From NCBI GenBank assembly GCA_038043185.1, contig JBBTCO010000066.1, forward strand, positions 1 to 24,106: DNA of 24,106 nt. Reading direction: 5' to 3'. The translations under genes and the position numbers were made by a program. Below, in pieces: positions 1 to 8,506 of this stretch. Position 1 is the stretch's first letter. Each line of letters starts with the position of its first letter. This stretch comes from UBA5009 sp038043185. Lineage in GTDB: Bacteria; Bdellovibrionota; Bdellovibrionia; Bdellovibrionales; Bdellovibrionaceae. Under the pieces are notes generated by a model. It was not told the DNA's origin, ran no database searches, and saw only the letters and a list, made by a program, of their open reading frames with translations.

Positions 1-943
<943 letters not shown>

Positions 944-1008
944 AATTCTGTCCAAATCAAACGTCAGCTTTTAAGCTTAGTTTAATTGTTCTTAACATTA
1001 GAAATTGT

Positions 1009-1026
1009 GCAGAAATAAATTTCTGC
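1009..1026 (-). other. Leader hairpin upstream of 16S
   Basis: An 8-bp perfect inverted repeat, GCAGAAAT and ATTTCTGC, is separated by two bases, so the real stem is probably 6 to 7 bp with a small loop. It lies about 65 bases upstream of the predicted 16S 5' end and downstream of the boxA-like site, so it would be part of the pre-rRNA leader. No T tract follows it on the transcribed strand, so it is not a terminator. A role in leader folding or processing is inference. Confidence 0.5.
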
Positions 1027-1060
1027 TGAAGCCCAAAAATCTTTCTATCTAGCTATTCAG

Positions 1061-1073
1061 TTTTCAAAGAGCG
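1061..1073 (-). promoter_or_regulatory. boxA-like antitermination site in rRNA leader
   Basis: The transcribed strand reads CGCTCTTTGAAAA, close to the E. coli rrn boxA (TGCTCTTTAACAA). It lies about 20 bases downstream of the predicted rrn promoter and about 118 bases before 16S, the usual place for the NusB/NusE-binding site that allows antitermination on rRNA operons. The assignment rests on sequence and position only; no boxB-like hairpin is evident before it. Confidence 0.7.
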
Positions 1074-1092
1074 ATTTGCTAAGAGGTCGTCA

Positions 1093-1121
1093 GTTCTAGG
1101 TGATACCAATTGAACCGTCAA
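1093..1121 (-). promoter_or_regulatory. rRNA operon promoter (sigma70 type) with A-tract-rich upstream region
   Basis: The complement has TTGACG (1116-1121), a 17-base spacer and TAGAAC (1093-1098). Upstream of the -35 box, roughly 1122-1165, the strand is strongly A/T-rich with A-tracts, like an UP element that binds the RNA polymerase alpha subunits. The bases just after the -10 box (TGACGACC) are G/C-containing, as in the discriminator of growth-rate-controlled rRNA promoters. It lies between tRNA-Ala and 16S, so 16S can be transcribed independently of the tRNA. The predicted transcription start is near 1086. Confidence 0.75.
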
Positions 1122-1149
1122 CTACTTTCTTGAAATATTTTTTGCATTT

Positions 1150-1180
1150 ATTTTTTGAGAATAATTTTCTCAAAATGCGC
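1150..1180 (-). other. A/T-rich hairpin in tRNA-Ala trailer
   Basis: An inverted repeat on the complement, TTTGAGAA and TTCTCAAA around a five-base loop, sits about 25 bases downstream of the tRNA-Ala CCA end. The bases following it on the transcribed strand are A-rich, not T-rich, so it does not look like an intrinsic terminator. It may be a tRNA processing structure or simply part of the A/T-rich region upstream of the rrn promoter. The outer boundaries are approximate. Confidence 0.4.
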
Positions 1181-1200
1181 AAAATACTCGCAACAATACT

Positions 1201-1276
<76 letters not shown>

Positions 1277-1291
1277 ATTTAAGTGGGGCAG

Positions 1292-1320
1292 AATCTCGCT
1301 GATCTTCAGAAGAAGGTCAA
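1292..1320 (-). promoter_or_regulatory. Possible promoter for tRNA-Ala
   Basis: TTGACC (1315-1320) on the complement, a 17-base spacer and GAGATT (1292-1297) could form a sigma70 promoter starting transcription about 8-10 bases before the tRNA. The -35 box is good and the -10 box is poor (3 of 6), so this is tentative. The alternative is read-through from the gene ending at 1367. Confidence 0.4.
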
Positions 1321-1366
1321 TCTTTTTTTAGGGTGATTTTTTGAATTATCTTAGACATGGCAATAA

Positions 1367-1891
1367 CTAAGCTGAAGCCCGAAGACGGGAGCCAAGAAGG
1401 CGATTAAGCCAATGACGTTCTTCTTTTAAATCAAAACCGGCTTTTTCTCCGCCCTCAACAATCGCCAAATAAACTTTTTTTAAGATTTCAATTTCATGGT
1501 CGATTTGATCTGATCCCATCGCATCTTCAATCGCTTCATAAACGCTGACAAGATCAGGTGTCGTGACCACTTTGGGAAGTTTTGCCATATCCAAACCAAG
1601 GGTTTGATTTGGTTTAAATCCCACAAGAGATTCGGTAATTAAAACTTTATTTGAATTTTGAAAATTGATTTGCAGAAAAGTTTTTGAGTCTACATCTTGT
1701 CGATGTAAAATTTCAGATACATCTTTAACTTTAAAAGAAAAAATTTTCCCATCAACAGTTTGAATAATTTTGAGCTCTTCAGAGTCTTCACTGACGGCCC
1801 TTAAACCTTGGGACCCTTCAATGAAATTCAGAATGCTATCCAAATCTGACTTAGTATCCGATTTAGTCGATTTCATTCTGATGTTGCTCAA
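1367..1891 (-). CDS. Conserved-looking hypothetical protein, 174 aa
   Basis: I do not recognise this protein. It is 174 residues, soluble, with no signal peptide or membrane segment. The N-terminal 15 residues are polar and Lys/Ser-rich; residues about 40-100 alternate hydrophobic and polar like a beta-rich fold; residues about 110-165 look helical. The start codon is TTG (1889-1891). It is chosen because a perfect AGGAGG sits five bases upstream; the first ATG, codon 6, would be about 20 bases from that ribosome site. The gene is divergent from the cupin gene across a 194-bp gap and lies just upstream of tRNA-Ala and 16S. The coding signal is supported by the Shine-Dalgarno site and normal composition, but function is unknown. 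Confidence 0.8.
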   Translation of the reverse strand: MSNIRMKSTKSDTKSDLDSILNFIEGSQGLRAVSEDSEELKIIQTVDGKIFSFKVKDVSEILHRQDVDSKTFLQINFQNSNKVLITESLVGFKPNQTLGLDMAKLPKVVTTPDLVSVYEAIEDAMGSDQIDHEIEILKKVYLAIVEGGEKAGFDLKEERHWLNRLLGSRLRASA

Positions 1892-2085
1892 CGAAGCCTC
1901 CTGATAGCATGTGCTTATCTATCGTCTTATGAAGCTAGGACTTAACGATTTCTTTAACAACTTTTAAAGTCAGGTCCCGATGTCTGGAAAACAAAGATGG
2001 TCCTTGCCAAAAACTTCGTCTGATTTGTATCAAAGTTAAACAATCCATAATCGAGCTTGATTTTTTCGTCTGAAATTGAGAATTT
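1892..2085. other. Divergent intergenic region
   Basis: This 194-bp gap separates two divergent genes, so it must hold the promoters or regulatory sites of both, unless either is read through. I see no convincing -35/-10 pair in either direction, no strong palindrome and no terminator. The only clear element is the AGGAGG ribosome binding site for the minus-strand gene, at about 1897-1902. Confidence 0.5.
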
Positions 2086-2397
2086 GTGTCGATGATTATT
2101 ACACGTTGGCAAGCTCCACAATTACCGAATAAAGCTCAAATGAAGTTCATTTTTGAAAATGAGGGGTTGGACGTGCTCGAGGAAAGCTTCGAACCTCAAA
2201 AAAAAATATCAGAGCATCGCCATCCTTTTTGCGAAATCCGCATGATCGTCAAAGGAGAAATGTTATTTAACATTTCTGGAAACCAATTTTTGCTTCGCGA
2301 AGGTGATCGCGTTGAAATCCCGGCGAACACTAAACATTCCTATATGGCTCAGGGAAATGATTCTTGCCTAAGTCTTTGCGCCTTCCGGGCGATTTAA
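2086..2397 (+). CDS. Small single-domain cupin protein, 103 aa
   Basis: A one-domain cupin barrel. Cupin motif 1 is present as H-x-H-x3-E-x6-G (residues about 44-57, starting HRHPFCE). Motif 2 is present as G-x5-P-x4-H (residues about 73-84, GDRVEIPANTKH). The two His of HxH, the Glu and the second-motif His are the usual metal ligands, so a metal-binding protein is expected. Cupins of this size range from small dioxygenases and isomerases to sensors, and nothing here fixes the substrate. The start is GTG at 2086 with a weak GAG five bases upstream; ATG at 2092 (two codons later) is equally possible. It is the only protein gene here on the plus strand and ends 20 bp from the convergent end of rarA. 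Confidence 0.85.
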   Translation: MSMIITRWQAPQLPNKAQMKFIFENEGLDVLEESFEPQKKISEHRHPFCEIRMIVKGEMLFNISGNQFLLREGDRVEIPANTKHSYMAQGNDSCLSLCAFRAI

Positions 2398-2417
2398 AAA
2401 AGGAATACCCTTCGATT

Positions 2418-3725
2418 TTAAGGACTGCTAGGTTCGGATTTTTTTTTCTTCAACCAGGACTGATATTCGATGATATTTTTTTCGAATCCGCGCGATGAGG
2501 GCTGATAAAAATTTTGCGGAGAAATTTCTTCGGGCCAATAATTTTCGTCGACCCATGCCTGGGGAAAATCATGGGGATATTGGTAGTCTTTTCCATATCC
2601 TAGATTTTTAGAGAGTTCGGTTTTTGAACTGCGAAGTTTAAGCGGAATCGGAAGCGAACGGGTTTTTTTAATGAACTCTTGGGCGGCCTTTAAGGCGAGA
2701 TAAGATTTGTTCGATTTTGGACAAGTTGATAAGTAGAGGACCGTTTGTGATAAAGGAATTGTGGCTTCGGGAAGGCCGATGATTTCAACGGCGTTAAGAC
2801 AACTTGTCGCTAAAGTAAGGGCGCGGGGGTCGGCATTTCCGATATCTTCGGAAGCCAAAATAATCAATCGACGACAAATAAAAACTGGATCTTCGCCGCC
2901 CTCAAGCATTCGCACCATGTAGTAAAGGGCAGCGTCCGGGTCGCTGCCGCGAACACTTTTAATAAGTGCGGAAACCAGATCATAGTGCATTTCAGAATTT
3001 TTATCGTAACTCAGTCCTGGGGCTTGGAGAATTTCGATGAGCTCGGCTCGCGACAGAGCTTTGTTTATTTTCGATTGCTGAACAAGTTCCAAGGAATTAA
3101 TTAATCTTCGAGCATCGCCATCGGAAAGTTCAAAAAGAGCGTCAAGAGCTTCGGCCGAAAGTTGAGCGCGAAAATCAAATCCAGTGATCTGGGCGGCTCG
3201 ATCAAATATTTCTTCTAAATCTTGAAAGCTTAATTTTTCAAAGACAACAAGACGGCAGCGACTGAGAAGAGCTTTGTTCAATTCATAGCTTGGATTTTCC
3301 GTGGTGGCCCCAACTAAAATGAGATCCCCTTTTTCAATGAAGGGAAGCAGTACGTCTTGTTGGCCTTTATTCAAGCGGTGAATTTCATCGACGAATAACA
3401 AAGTTTTCTGCTGATGGACCACCCGTCTTTCGGCTCCGGCAACGCCGGCCTCGCGCAGCGCTTTGGCGCCAGCTTCGACCGCATTCATTTCGATAAAAAA
3501 AGCTTGAGATTTTTCTGAAAGAGCCTTTGCAAAACTGGTTTTTCCAGTGCCGGGCGGTCCCCAAAGTATAAGATTAGGAATCTGTCCCTTTTCGATCATT
3601 TGTCGGAGTTGAGATTTTTCAGAGAGAATCTTTTTTTGACCTTTAAGATCACCGAGCGACTTAGGTCTTAACTTTTCCGAGAGGGTGAGGCCGAAGTCAC
3701 CCTGCATTTTAGAAAATAAATCCAT
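2418..3725 (-). CDS. rarA: Replication-associated recombination protein A (AAA+ ATPase RarA/MgsA)
   Basis: A 435-residue AAA+ ATPase of the RarA/MgsA/WRNIP1 family, related to clamp-loader subunits and acting at stalled replication forks. Visible motifs are Walker A GPPGTGKT (residues 56-63), Walker B LLFVDEIHR (109-117), the sensor 1 segment GATTENPSYELN typical of RarA, and a C-terminal part with the PDAALYYMVRMLEGGEDP-type helical region used for tetramerisation. Length is normal. The ATG shares one base with the stop of the upstream lipoprotein gene (TAATG) and lacks a good ribosome site, so translational coupling is likely. The last codons contain a run of nine A on the coding strand (2439-2447), which slippage could alter, affecting only the last ten or so residues. 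A DNA maintenance gene at the end of a pilus operon is unusual. Confidence 0.95.
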   Translation of the reverse strand: MDLFSKMQGDFGLTLSEKLRPKSLGDLKGQKKILSEKSQLRQMIEKGQIPNLILWGPPGTGKTSFAKALSEKSQAFFIEMNAVEAGAKALREAGVAGAERRVVHQQKTLLFVDEIHRLNKGQQDVLLPFIEKGDLILVGATTENPSYELNKALLSRCRLVVFEKLSFQDLEEIFDRAAQITGFDFRAQLSAEALDALFELSDGDARRLINSLELVQQSKINKALSRAELIEILQAPGLSYDKNSEMHYDLVSALIKSVRGSDPDAALYYMVRMLEGGEDPVFICRRLIILASEDIGNADPRALTLATSCLNAVEIIGLPEATIPLSQTVLYLSTCPKSNKSYLALKAAQEFIKKTRSLPIPLKLRSSKTELSKNLGYGKDYQYPHDFPQAWVDENYWPEEISPQNFYQPSSRGFEKNIIEYQSWLKKKKSEPSSP

Positions 3726-4393
3726 TAGAATAGGGCTTTAAGAGTGCCGTTAGTTGATATTTTATAAGGTGTTTGGATCAAAGAACCATCGGTCGCTGTT
3801 ACTGTCGAAACAGCAATCAACTCAAAAAGCACTGGCGCCTGAAAGGCTCCTTCCTTTGTAGTAGCGACTCCCCCACAACGAAGAGGGCAAGATTTGAAAC
3901 CTTTAGCTGCGGTCCAATAACGTGTTCCAGTGAATTCACTCGCTGTGGTCCCATCGGCCTGCAAAGCCGCCGTATCGACAATGATGTTCGTTGGATCCCA
4001 AGATGTCGAAGTTGCGGCCGGGTTATAATATAAATATTTTAGTTCATCACCGGCAATAACACATTGATATTTTCCTCCACTAATAAAAGGGGATTCGATC
4101 TTAATCGTAATACCAATAATATTAATAGAGGCATTCTGATTCATCTTAGCTACATCAACTTCGATTTGTGGAGCATCGAAAGCAAAAGACTTTGAGGTTA
4201 TTGATATTGTAGTTCCATCTGCTGCGGGAACTGCTTCTTCTTTGCAAGTCGAAGCGGCGATGGGAATAAGCACTGCTTGGCCACTTTTGAGTTTAAAAGT
4301 GATTGGTGAATCGGCGGGACTTCCGCAGCTTAAAGTCCCCAGGCTCAGAATGGTGATTCCTATCGCGCTAATAAGTTGTTTGATGAGCCTCAT
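3725..4393 (-). CDS. Putative cysteine-containing outer-membrane lipoprotein downstream of pilQ
   Basis: I do not recognise this 222-residue protein. It starts with a positively charged, then hydrophobic stretch ending LGTLSC, a type II signal peptide with Cys23 as the likely lipidated residue. The -3 position is Thr, so the lipobox is acceptable but not ideal. The +2 residue is Gly, compatible with outer-membrane sorting. Four further Cys (about 50, 111, 169, 173) could form two disulfides in the periplasm. The rest alternates hydrophobic and polar like a beta-rich domain. The ATG at 4393 is chosen because AGGAGG lies four bases upstream; an ATG ten codons earlier (4423) overlaps the pilQ stop but has no ribosome site. 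Its place directly after pilQ suggests a role with the secretin, for example as a pilotin-like partner, but this is inference. Confidence 0.8.
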   Translation of the reverse strand: MRLIKQLISAIGITILSLGTLSCGSPADSPITFKLKSGQAVLIPIAASTCKEEAVPAADGTTISITSKSFAFDAPQIEVDVAKMNQNASINIIGITIKIESPFISGGKYQCVIAGDELKYLYYNPAATSTSWDPTNIIVDTAALQADGTTASEFTGTRYWTAAKGFKSCPLRCGGVATTKEGAFQAPVLFELIAVSTVTATDGSLIQTPYKISTNGTLKALF

Positions 4394-4422
4394 GAGTCCT
4401 CCTAAATTAACCCTATAAAACA

Positions 4423-6600
4423 TTATAAGCCAGAAGTTGCTGGGGTGCCAGTTTCTGTTGTATTCGATACAATTCTTGGTGTTAGAAAAATAAGTAATTC
4501 GTTTTTATCCTTTTTACTGGTTTGCCCTTTAAATAAATAACCCAAAATAGGAATATCTTGTAAGCCCGATATCCCATTGGACCCTTCGGCTGTATCATTC
4601 TGATATATTCCGCCAATCACTGTGGTTTGACCGTTTTTAACGATCACCTTCGTGTCGGCTTTACGAGAAAATTTTGGCATTGAAGTCGGATCTGCCGAAT
4701 CCACGGCCGCGCCCGTAAACTCCCTGGTCACACTGACCTTCATGATAATGGAAGCGTCGTTGGTAATCTGTGGAGTGACGTTCAATGAAAGCACCACTGG
4801 AACAGCGGTGTAGGTTTTTTGGGTCGTGGTTCCTGTCGTTGTGATCGTGGCTTGGGGTTGATTTGTCGTTTGACTGATCGAAGCTGCTTCATTGTTCATC
4901 GTGATAATTCGCGGAGAAGATAATACTTTCACTCGATTTTCGGTTTCAAATAAAGACAAAGTTGCACCCAGATCCCCAAGGATATCGAGTGTCCCGATGT
5001 TCAAACCAAAACCCGCGGTCGTGGCTGCACCCGATGCAAATCCTCCATAATTGAACGTGGGTCTCATGTTAATTGGGGAACCTGTAGATTTATTGGTCCC
5101 TAATTTAATATCTTGTCCAGAGAATCCCCAGTTAATTCCCATTGATTTGTTCACACTTTCGGTGGCCTCGACAATTTTTCCTTCGATCAGCACCTGAGGG
5201 GGAGGCGTGTCCAAGCTGCTTAACATTTTGGCTATTTTCTCTAGATCTTCATCCGTCGAAGTGACTATTAAGGAATTGGTTCGCCCATCGCTGGTGACCG
5301 CACCGCGATCTTTTGACAAGAAATTTTTAATTTGAGCTTCAAGGTCCTTTGCTTGGGCATAAGAAATCGGGAAAATTCTGACTTTAACAGGTTCAACTTT
5401 TTTACGAGCTTCGGCCCGCTTAATGGCTTCGTCTTCATCTTTGGCGATGTCATCCAGTTTCGAAATTCTGAGGACATTTCCCATGCGAGTGTAACCTAGT
5501 TTTTTAACTTTCATGATCAGAACTAAGCACTGATCCCAGGGAACTTCGCGAATTCGGAGGTTAATAGCTCCGATATCTTTAAGATCATCCAAGATCAGAT
5601 TTAAGCCCGAATCCAACATGATGAACTCAATGGCGTCTCTGACTTGCACATCATCAAAGGAGCAAGAAACTTTTCGACCATAGAATTTTTTATTGCCGGC
5701 CATAAAATCTTCAAGATTGATGTTGGTCATCAGAGCTCGATCTTCTTGAGTGGCTCCCGAACCACTCGCTAAACCTTCTCGACGAGAGGTTTCTTCCTCA
5801 TCTGATCGTGGTGGGACAGCCTCTAACGAATTTGGTTTCACTGGAAGAGTGTCTGGAGACATTTCGGCCTGAATATTTGCCGGCAGAGCCGTGTCGTTAG
5901 TCACAACCAATAAACTATTTCCTTCGGTTTGCAAAACGGGATCCTGAGCTCCTTCACGAAGTTGCAAAACAAATCGAGAAACATTTGAACCGGCATTTTG
6001 ATAGGCATCAATTGATCCTATGCCGCCTTTGAAATCCTTCGTGTTCAGTGGTCGTTTCAACTTTTGTGGAAGCACTGAATTGGGAATCTCGATAATAAAT
6101 TGTTTGAGCTCAACATTTGATCTTGTGGTGTATGTAAAAGGCCCGGTGGCTTCAACTACAAGGGTGCCGCCAGTATCGTTTCCTTTATATTGAATATTCT
6201 TGATCTCTACGAGGGAAAGGGTCGGAACCTCTGTCGCTGGAGGCGGCTGCAGAGTCTCTATTTGCTGTTCAGCTGGTGGCGCAAGTTCTTCCGGTGGTGG
6301 TTCATTTTTAGCCTGTTCTTCATTCGTCGTCTCATCAAGCAAAAGTTCATCTTCGCTTTTTTGTGCTTGTTCGTTTTGTGGTTGCTCTTCTTGAGCTACC
6401 TGATTTGATTCGTTTTCCGTGGAAGAGTTATTACTTTCGGTATTTTCCGTGCTGGATGAATCTGTCGTCGGTTCGTCGGATGCTGCTGTGGCCGCTTCAG
6501 GGCTTGCAAAATCATCGCCTTCACTCGATTGCTGTGAAACGCACGAAATAAGAGTGCTCAACACGGCCATCATTACAATGTTTTGAAATATCCTTTTCAT
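4423..6600 (-). CDS. pilQ: Type IV pilus secretin PilQ
   Basis: Outer-membrane secretin through which the type IV pilus passes. The 725 residues show, in order: a signal peptide ending LISC with a canonical lipobox (Cys20); a long acidic, Ser/Glu/Asn/Gln/Pro-rich linker (about 22-125); an AMIN domain that typically binds peptidoglycan (about 128-235); an STN/N0-like domain (about 305-385); a secretin N1/NolW domain (about 404-465); and the C-terminal secretin barrel (about 468-712). The barrel has the VKVLSSPRI, VPVVLSLNVTPQI and GLQDIPILGYLFKG segments characteristic of the family. Only one AMIN domain is clear. The start is supported by GGAGG five bases upstream. It is the last of pilMNOPQ, 34 bp after pilP. 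A lipobox on PilQ itself is unusual and suggests a self-piloting secretin. Confidence 0.96.
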   Translation of the reverse strand: MKRIFQNIVMMAVLSTLISCVSQQSSEGDDFASPEAATAASDEPTTDSSSTENTESNNSSTENESNQVAQEEQPQNEQAQKSEDELLLDETTNEEQAKNEPPPEELAPPAEQQIETLQPPPATEVPTLSLVEIKNIQYKGNDTGGTLVVEATGPFTYTTRSNVELKQFIIEIPNSVLPQKLKRPLNTKDFKGGIGSIDAYQNAGSNVSRFVLQLREGAQDPVLQTEGNSLLVVTNDTALPANIQAEMSPDTLPVKPNSLEAVPPRSDEEETSRREGLASGSGATQEDRALMTNINLEDFMAGNKKFYGRKVSCSFDDVQVRDAIEFIMLDSGLNLILDDLKDIGAINLRIREVPWDQCLVLIMKVKKLGYTRMGNVLRISKLDDIAKDEDEAIKRAEARKKVEPVKVRIFPISYAQAKDLEAQIKNFLSKDRGAVTSDGRTNSLIVTSTDEDLEKIAKMLSSLDTPPPQVLIEGKIVEATESVNKSMGINWGFSGQDIKLGTNKSTGSPINMRPTFNYGGFASGAATTAGFGLNIGTLDILGDLGATLSLFETENRVKVLSSPRIITMNNEAASISQTTNQPQATITTTGTTTQKTYTAVPVVLSLNVTPQITNDASIIMKVSVTREFTGAAVDSADPTSMPKFSRKADTKVIVKNGQTTVIGGIYQNDTAEGSNGISGLQDIPILGYLFKGQTSKKDKNELLIFLTPRIVSNTTETGTPATSGL

Positions 6601-6634
6601 ACTGTCCTCCGAACTTCATGTTCAGTTTTCTACT

Positions 6635-7315
6635 CTACTTACGTTCTTCTTTTTTCTTCTTATCGTTTAATCTTAAAATAATATTTTCCACCGCCGTCTG
6701 TCCTTCGGTTTCTATCGACCTGACGACAACGATTTCATCTTCACGAATCTCTGAAACGACACCGCCACCTATTCCCAAACGGCTTTTGTTAAAAACCAAA
6801 TAAGGTTTTTTATTAGAAATTTTTTCTACGAGGGCGCGGGGTTTTCGAGAATCATAAATTATAGCTAAGACCTTCACTCCATCAGGAATCTCTGCTCCCT
6901 CGAGGCTGTCTTCATTCACTATTGGCTCTGCTCGAGTGAGTTTATCAACGTTGATAAGTGGAATTTTAAAAGGATCTCGTCCGATGGTTGGATCGTACAA
7001 GAATCTGTCTTTAGATAATTCAGAAGGAACCGCCGTGGCTTGATTGTTTGTTGGATTTTCAACTGGAAAAGTAATTGGCTCTGGTTCAGCCGTAGGAAAC
7101 ACAGCCGCTGGTGCCGGCACTATTATTGGCACTTCATTTGGCCCCGGAACGGTCAAGGTTGTTGCCGGAGGAGAGCTTGGTGGTAGCTGAGTTGGCTGCG
7201 AAGGATCAGGGGGAACTGTTGGTGCTTGCTGAAAGGAAGGTTGAGCTTCTTGTGAAGTTTGCGCCCAAGCGACAGGGCAAAGAAGTTGAGATAAAAATAA
7301 AACTAAAAGTTTCAT
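6635..7315 (-). CDS. pilP: Type IV pilus assembly protein PilP
   Basis: Periplasmic pilus alignment protein that links PilN/PilO to PilQ. It has 226 residues: a signal peptide that looks like a type I site (AWA-Q near residues 17-19), a Pro/Thr/Gln-rich linker (about 20-85), and a PilP-type domain (about 105-215) starting with the conserved RDPF segment and containing GVKVLAII and GGGVVSEIREDEIVV. In several studied species PilP is a lipoprotein; here Cys13 is preceded by Leu, not the small residue required, so lipidation is unlikely. ATG overlaps the pilO stop by four bases (ATGA) and has GAGG seven bases upstream. Longer than typical PilP because of the linker. Confidence 0.92.
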   Translation of the reverse strand: MKLLVLFLSQLLCPVAWAQTSQEAQPSFQQAPTVPPDPSQPTQLPPSSPPATTLTVPGPNEVPIIVPAPAAVFPTAEPEPITFPVENPTNNQATAVPSELSKDRFLYDPTIGRDPFKIPLINVDKLTRAEPIVNEDSLEGAEIPDGVKVLAIIYDSRKPRALVEKISNKKPYLVFNKSRLGIGGGVVSEIREDEIVVVRSIETEGQTAVENIILRLNDKKKKEERK

Positions 7316-7899
7316 TTTTTAACCTCTTCCTGCTTTGAATCCAAAGACCGGTAACCTAAAATTTTTCCATCAAAAATATACGTATTTGAATTCGAGGTTG
7401 CATCCCGTATAATTCGATAGTCAGAAACTCTGGTAATTGGTTCAAAGATAGAAACTCGTTGGATAAAACGTCCAATTTCAAAATAAGTTCCCTTAAGAGT
7501 AACGCTAACTGGAAGCAGCTCAATCACTTCAAGTTTACTGGATGCCTGTGGGCTTTTTGATGTGACTTTAACAACCGCTTCTTTAGAAAAAATATCAATA
7601 AAAGCCATGATATCTGATTGAGTAAGCACCGAAGGTAAACTTTTCGCAATTTTTTCAAATTGCAATGACAAGGCTGCGACTGAATCCTTCACCTCAAGTT
7701 CTTTCTTAAGAGTGCTATCTGTATCTTTTTGGATTTCTTTTTCTTTATCAATATCCCGACCCAATGCCTGTTGTTTGGCATTCAAAATATTGTAGGTATC
7801 GTAAGTAAAAAAGAAATAATACGAACCCGCTAGGATAACTCCAAAAAAAAGTACCTTTTGCATAGTGAGAGCAATGATGCGATTAAGGATTGGGTTCAT
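7312..7899 (-). CDS. pilO: Type IV pilus assembly protein PilO
   Basis: Inner-membrane partner of PilN. It has 195 residues: a short cytoplasmic N-terminus, one transmembrane segment (about residues 15-31), a coiled-coil region rich in Lys/Glu (about 38-85) and a periplasmic ferredoxin-like domain (about 95-185), which is the usual PilO layout. Identity rests on this layout and on its position between pilN and pilP, since PilO sequences diverge strongly. The start overlaps pilN by 17 bases and GGAG lies seven bases upstream of the ATG. Confidence 0.9.
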   Translation of the reverse strand: MNPILNRIIALTMQKVLFFGVILAGSYYFFFTYDTYNILNAKQQALGRDIDKEKEIQKDTDSTLKKELEVKDSVAALSLQFEKIAKSLPSVLTQSDIMAFIDIFSKEAVVKVTSKSPQASSKLEVIELLPVSVTLKGTYFEIGRFIQRVSIFEPITRVSDYRIIRDATSNSNTYIFDGKILGYRSLDSKQEEVKK

Positions 7900-8506
7900 T
7901 CGCCCGCTCCAAATTAATTGTCATTTCAAACTCTTCTATACTTTGCCCTTGAAACTTACCTTCTTTTTGTGCACTCACTTCCACTGACTTAAACATGACG
8001 TCGGATTGAATCTCTTGCCGTAGCTTTGGGATATCGCTTGCAAAAAAGGCACTTCCTTTGAGCGTAATGCGATCCCTAGACTGATCATAATTATATTCGG
8101 TTAACCAAGTTTTATCAGGAATGGCTTTTTGAAAAAATTTATGAAGTGCTAGTTCGCGACCGCGTTCGCGAGCAATTTTATTAAGAATTTCAATTTTTCT
8201 TTCAATTTTGATTTTCTCGTCCCCGTATTTTTTAATTTCGCTCACCGAGGGTTCTCTTTTTTGATTGTAGGAACGAAGCTCCTCGAGCTCTTTTACCTTA
8301 GCCTTGCTTGCACTATCCATATCTGGAATCATGACATAGTCTTCGTACAAATAAAGCGACATCGGAAAAATCAACATGACAAATATTCTTAAGCCCGCCT
8401 GCTTAAACAATTCATCTCGCGTAAGAATGAGTTCCCCGGCATCGGAAATCGTTGGGCCAATTTGCGTTTGAACGGTCGACTTGTTGACGAGATTAATTTT
8501 AATCAT
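7883..8506 (-). CDS. pilN: Type IV pilus assembly protein PilN
   Basis: Inner-membrane protein that binds PilM on the cytoplasmic side and PilO in the membrane and periplasm. It begins MIKINLVN, matching the conserved N-terminal peptide of PilN that sits in the groove of PilM. A transmembrane segment follows at about residues 38-55, then a coiled coil (about 62-115) and a periplasmic domain. Total 207 residues with this start. The ATG at 8506 is chosen because it gives the conserved N-terminus and has GGTGA just upstream; an ATG at 8515 would add three residues. It overlaps the pilM end by eight bases. Confidence 0.92.
   Translation of the reverse strand: MIKINLVNKSTVQTQIGPTISDAGELILTRDELFKQAGLRIFVMLIFPMSLYLYEDYVMIPDMDSASKAKVKELEELRSYNQKREPSVSEIKKYGDEKIKIERKIEILNKIARERGRELALHKFFQKAIPDKTWLTEYNYDQSRDRITLKGSAFFASDIPKLRQEIQSDVMFKSVEVSAQKEGKFQGQSIEEFEMTINLERANEPNP

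Noticed and set aside
1150..1180. Hairpin after tRNA-Ala as a rho-independent terminator
   Set aside because: On the transcribed strand the following bases are A-rich, and the T tract precedes the stem only on the other strand.
2398..2450. Bidirectional terminator between the convergent cupin and rarA genes
   Set aside because: There are T runs on both strands (the nine-T run is the rarA poly-lysine codons) but only 4-bp stems nearby, too weak to call.
3773..4033. 86-codon plus-strand reading frame
   Set aside because: Antisense to the lipoprotein gene, which has a perfect ribosome site, a signal peptide and neighbours on the same strand.
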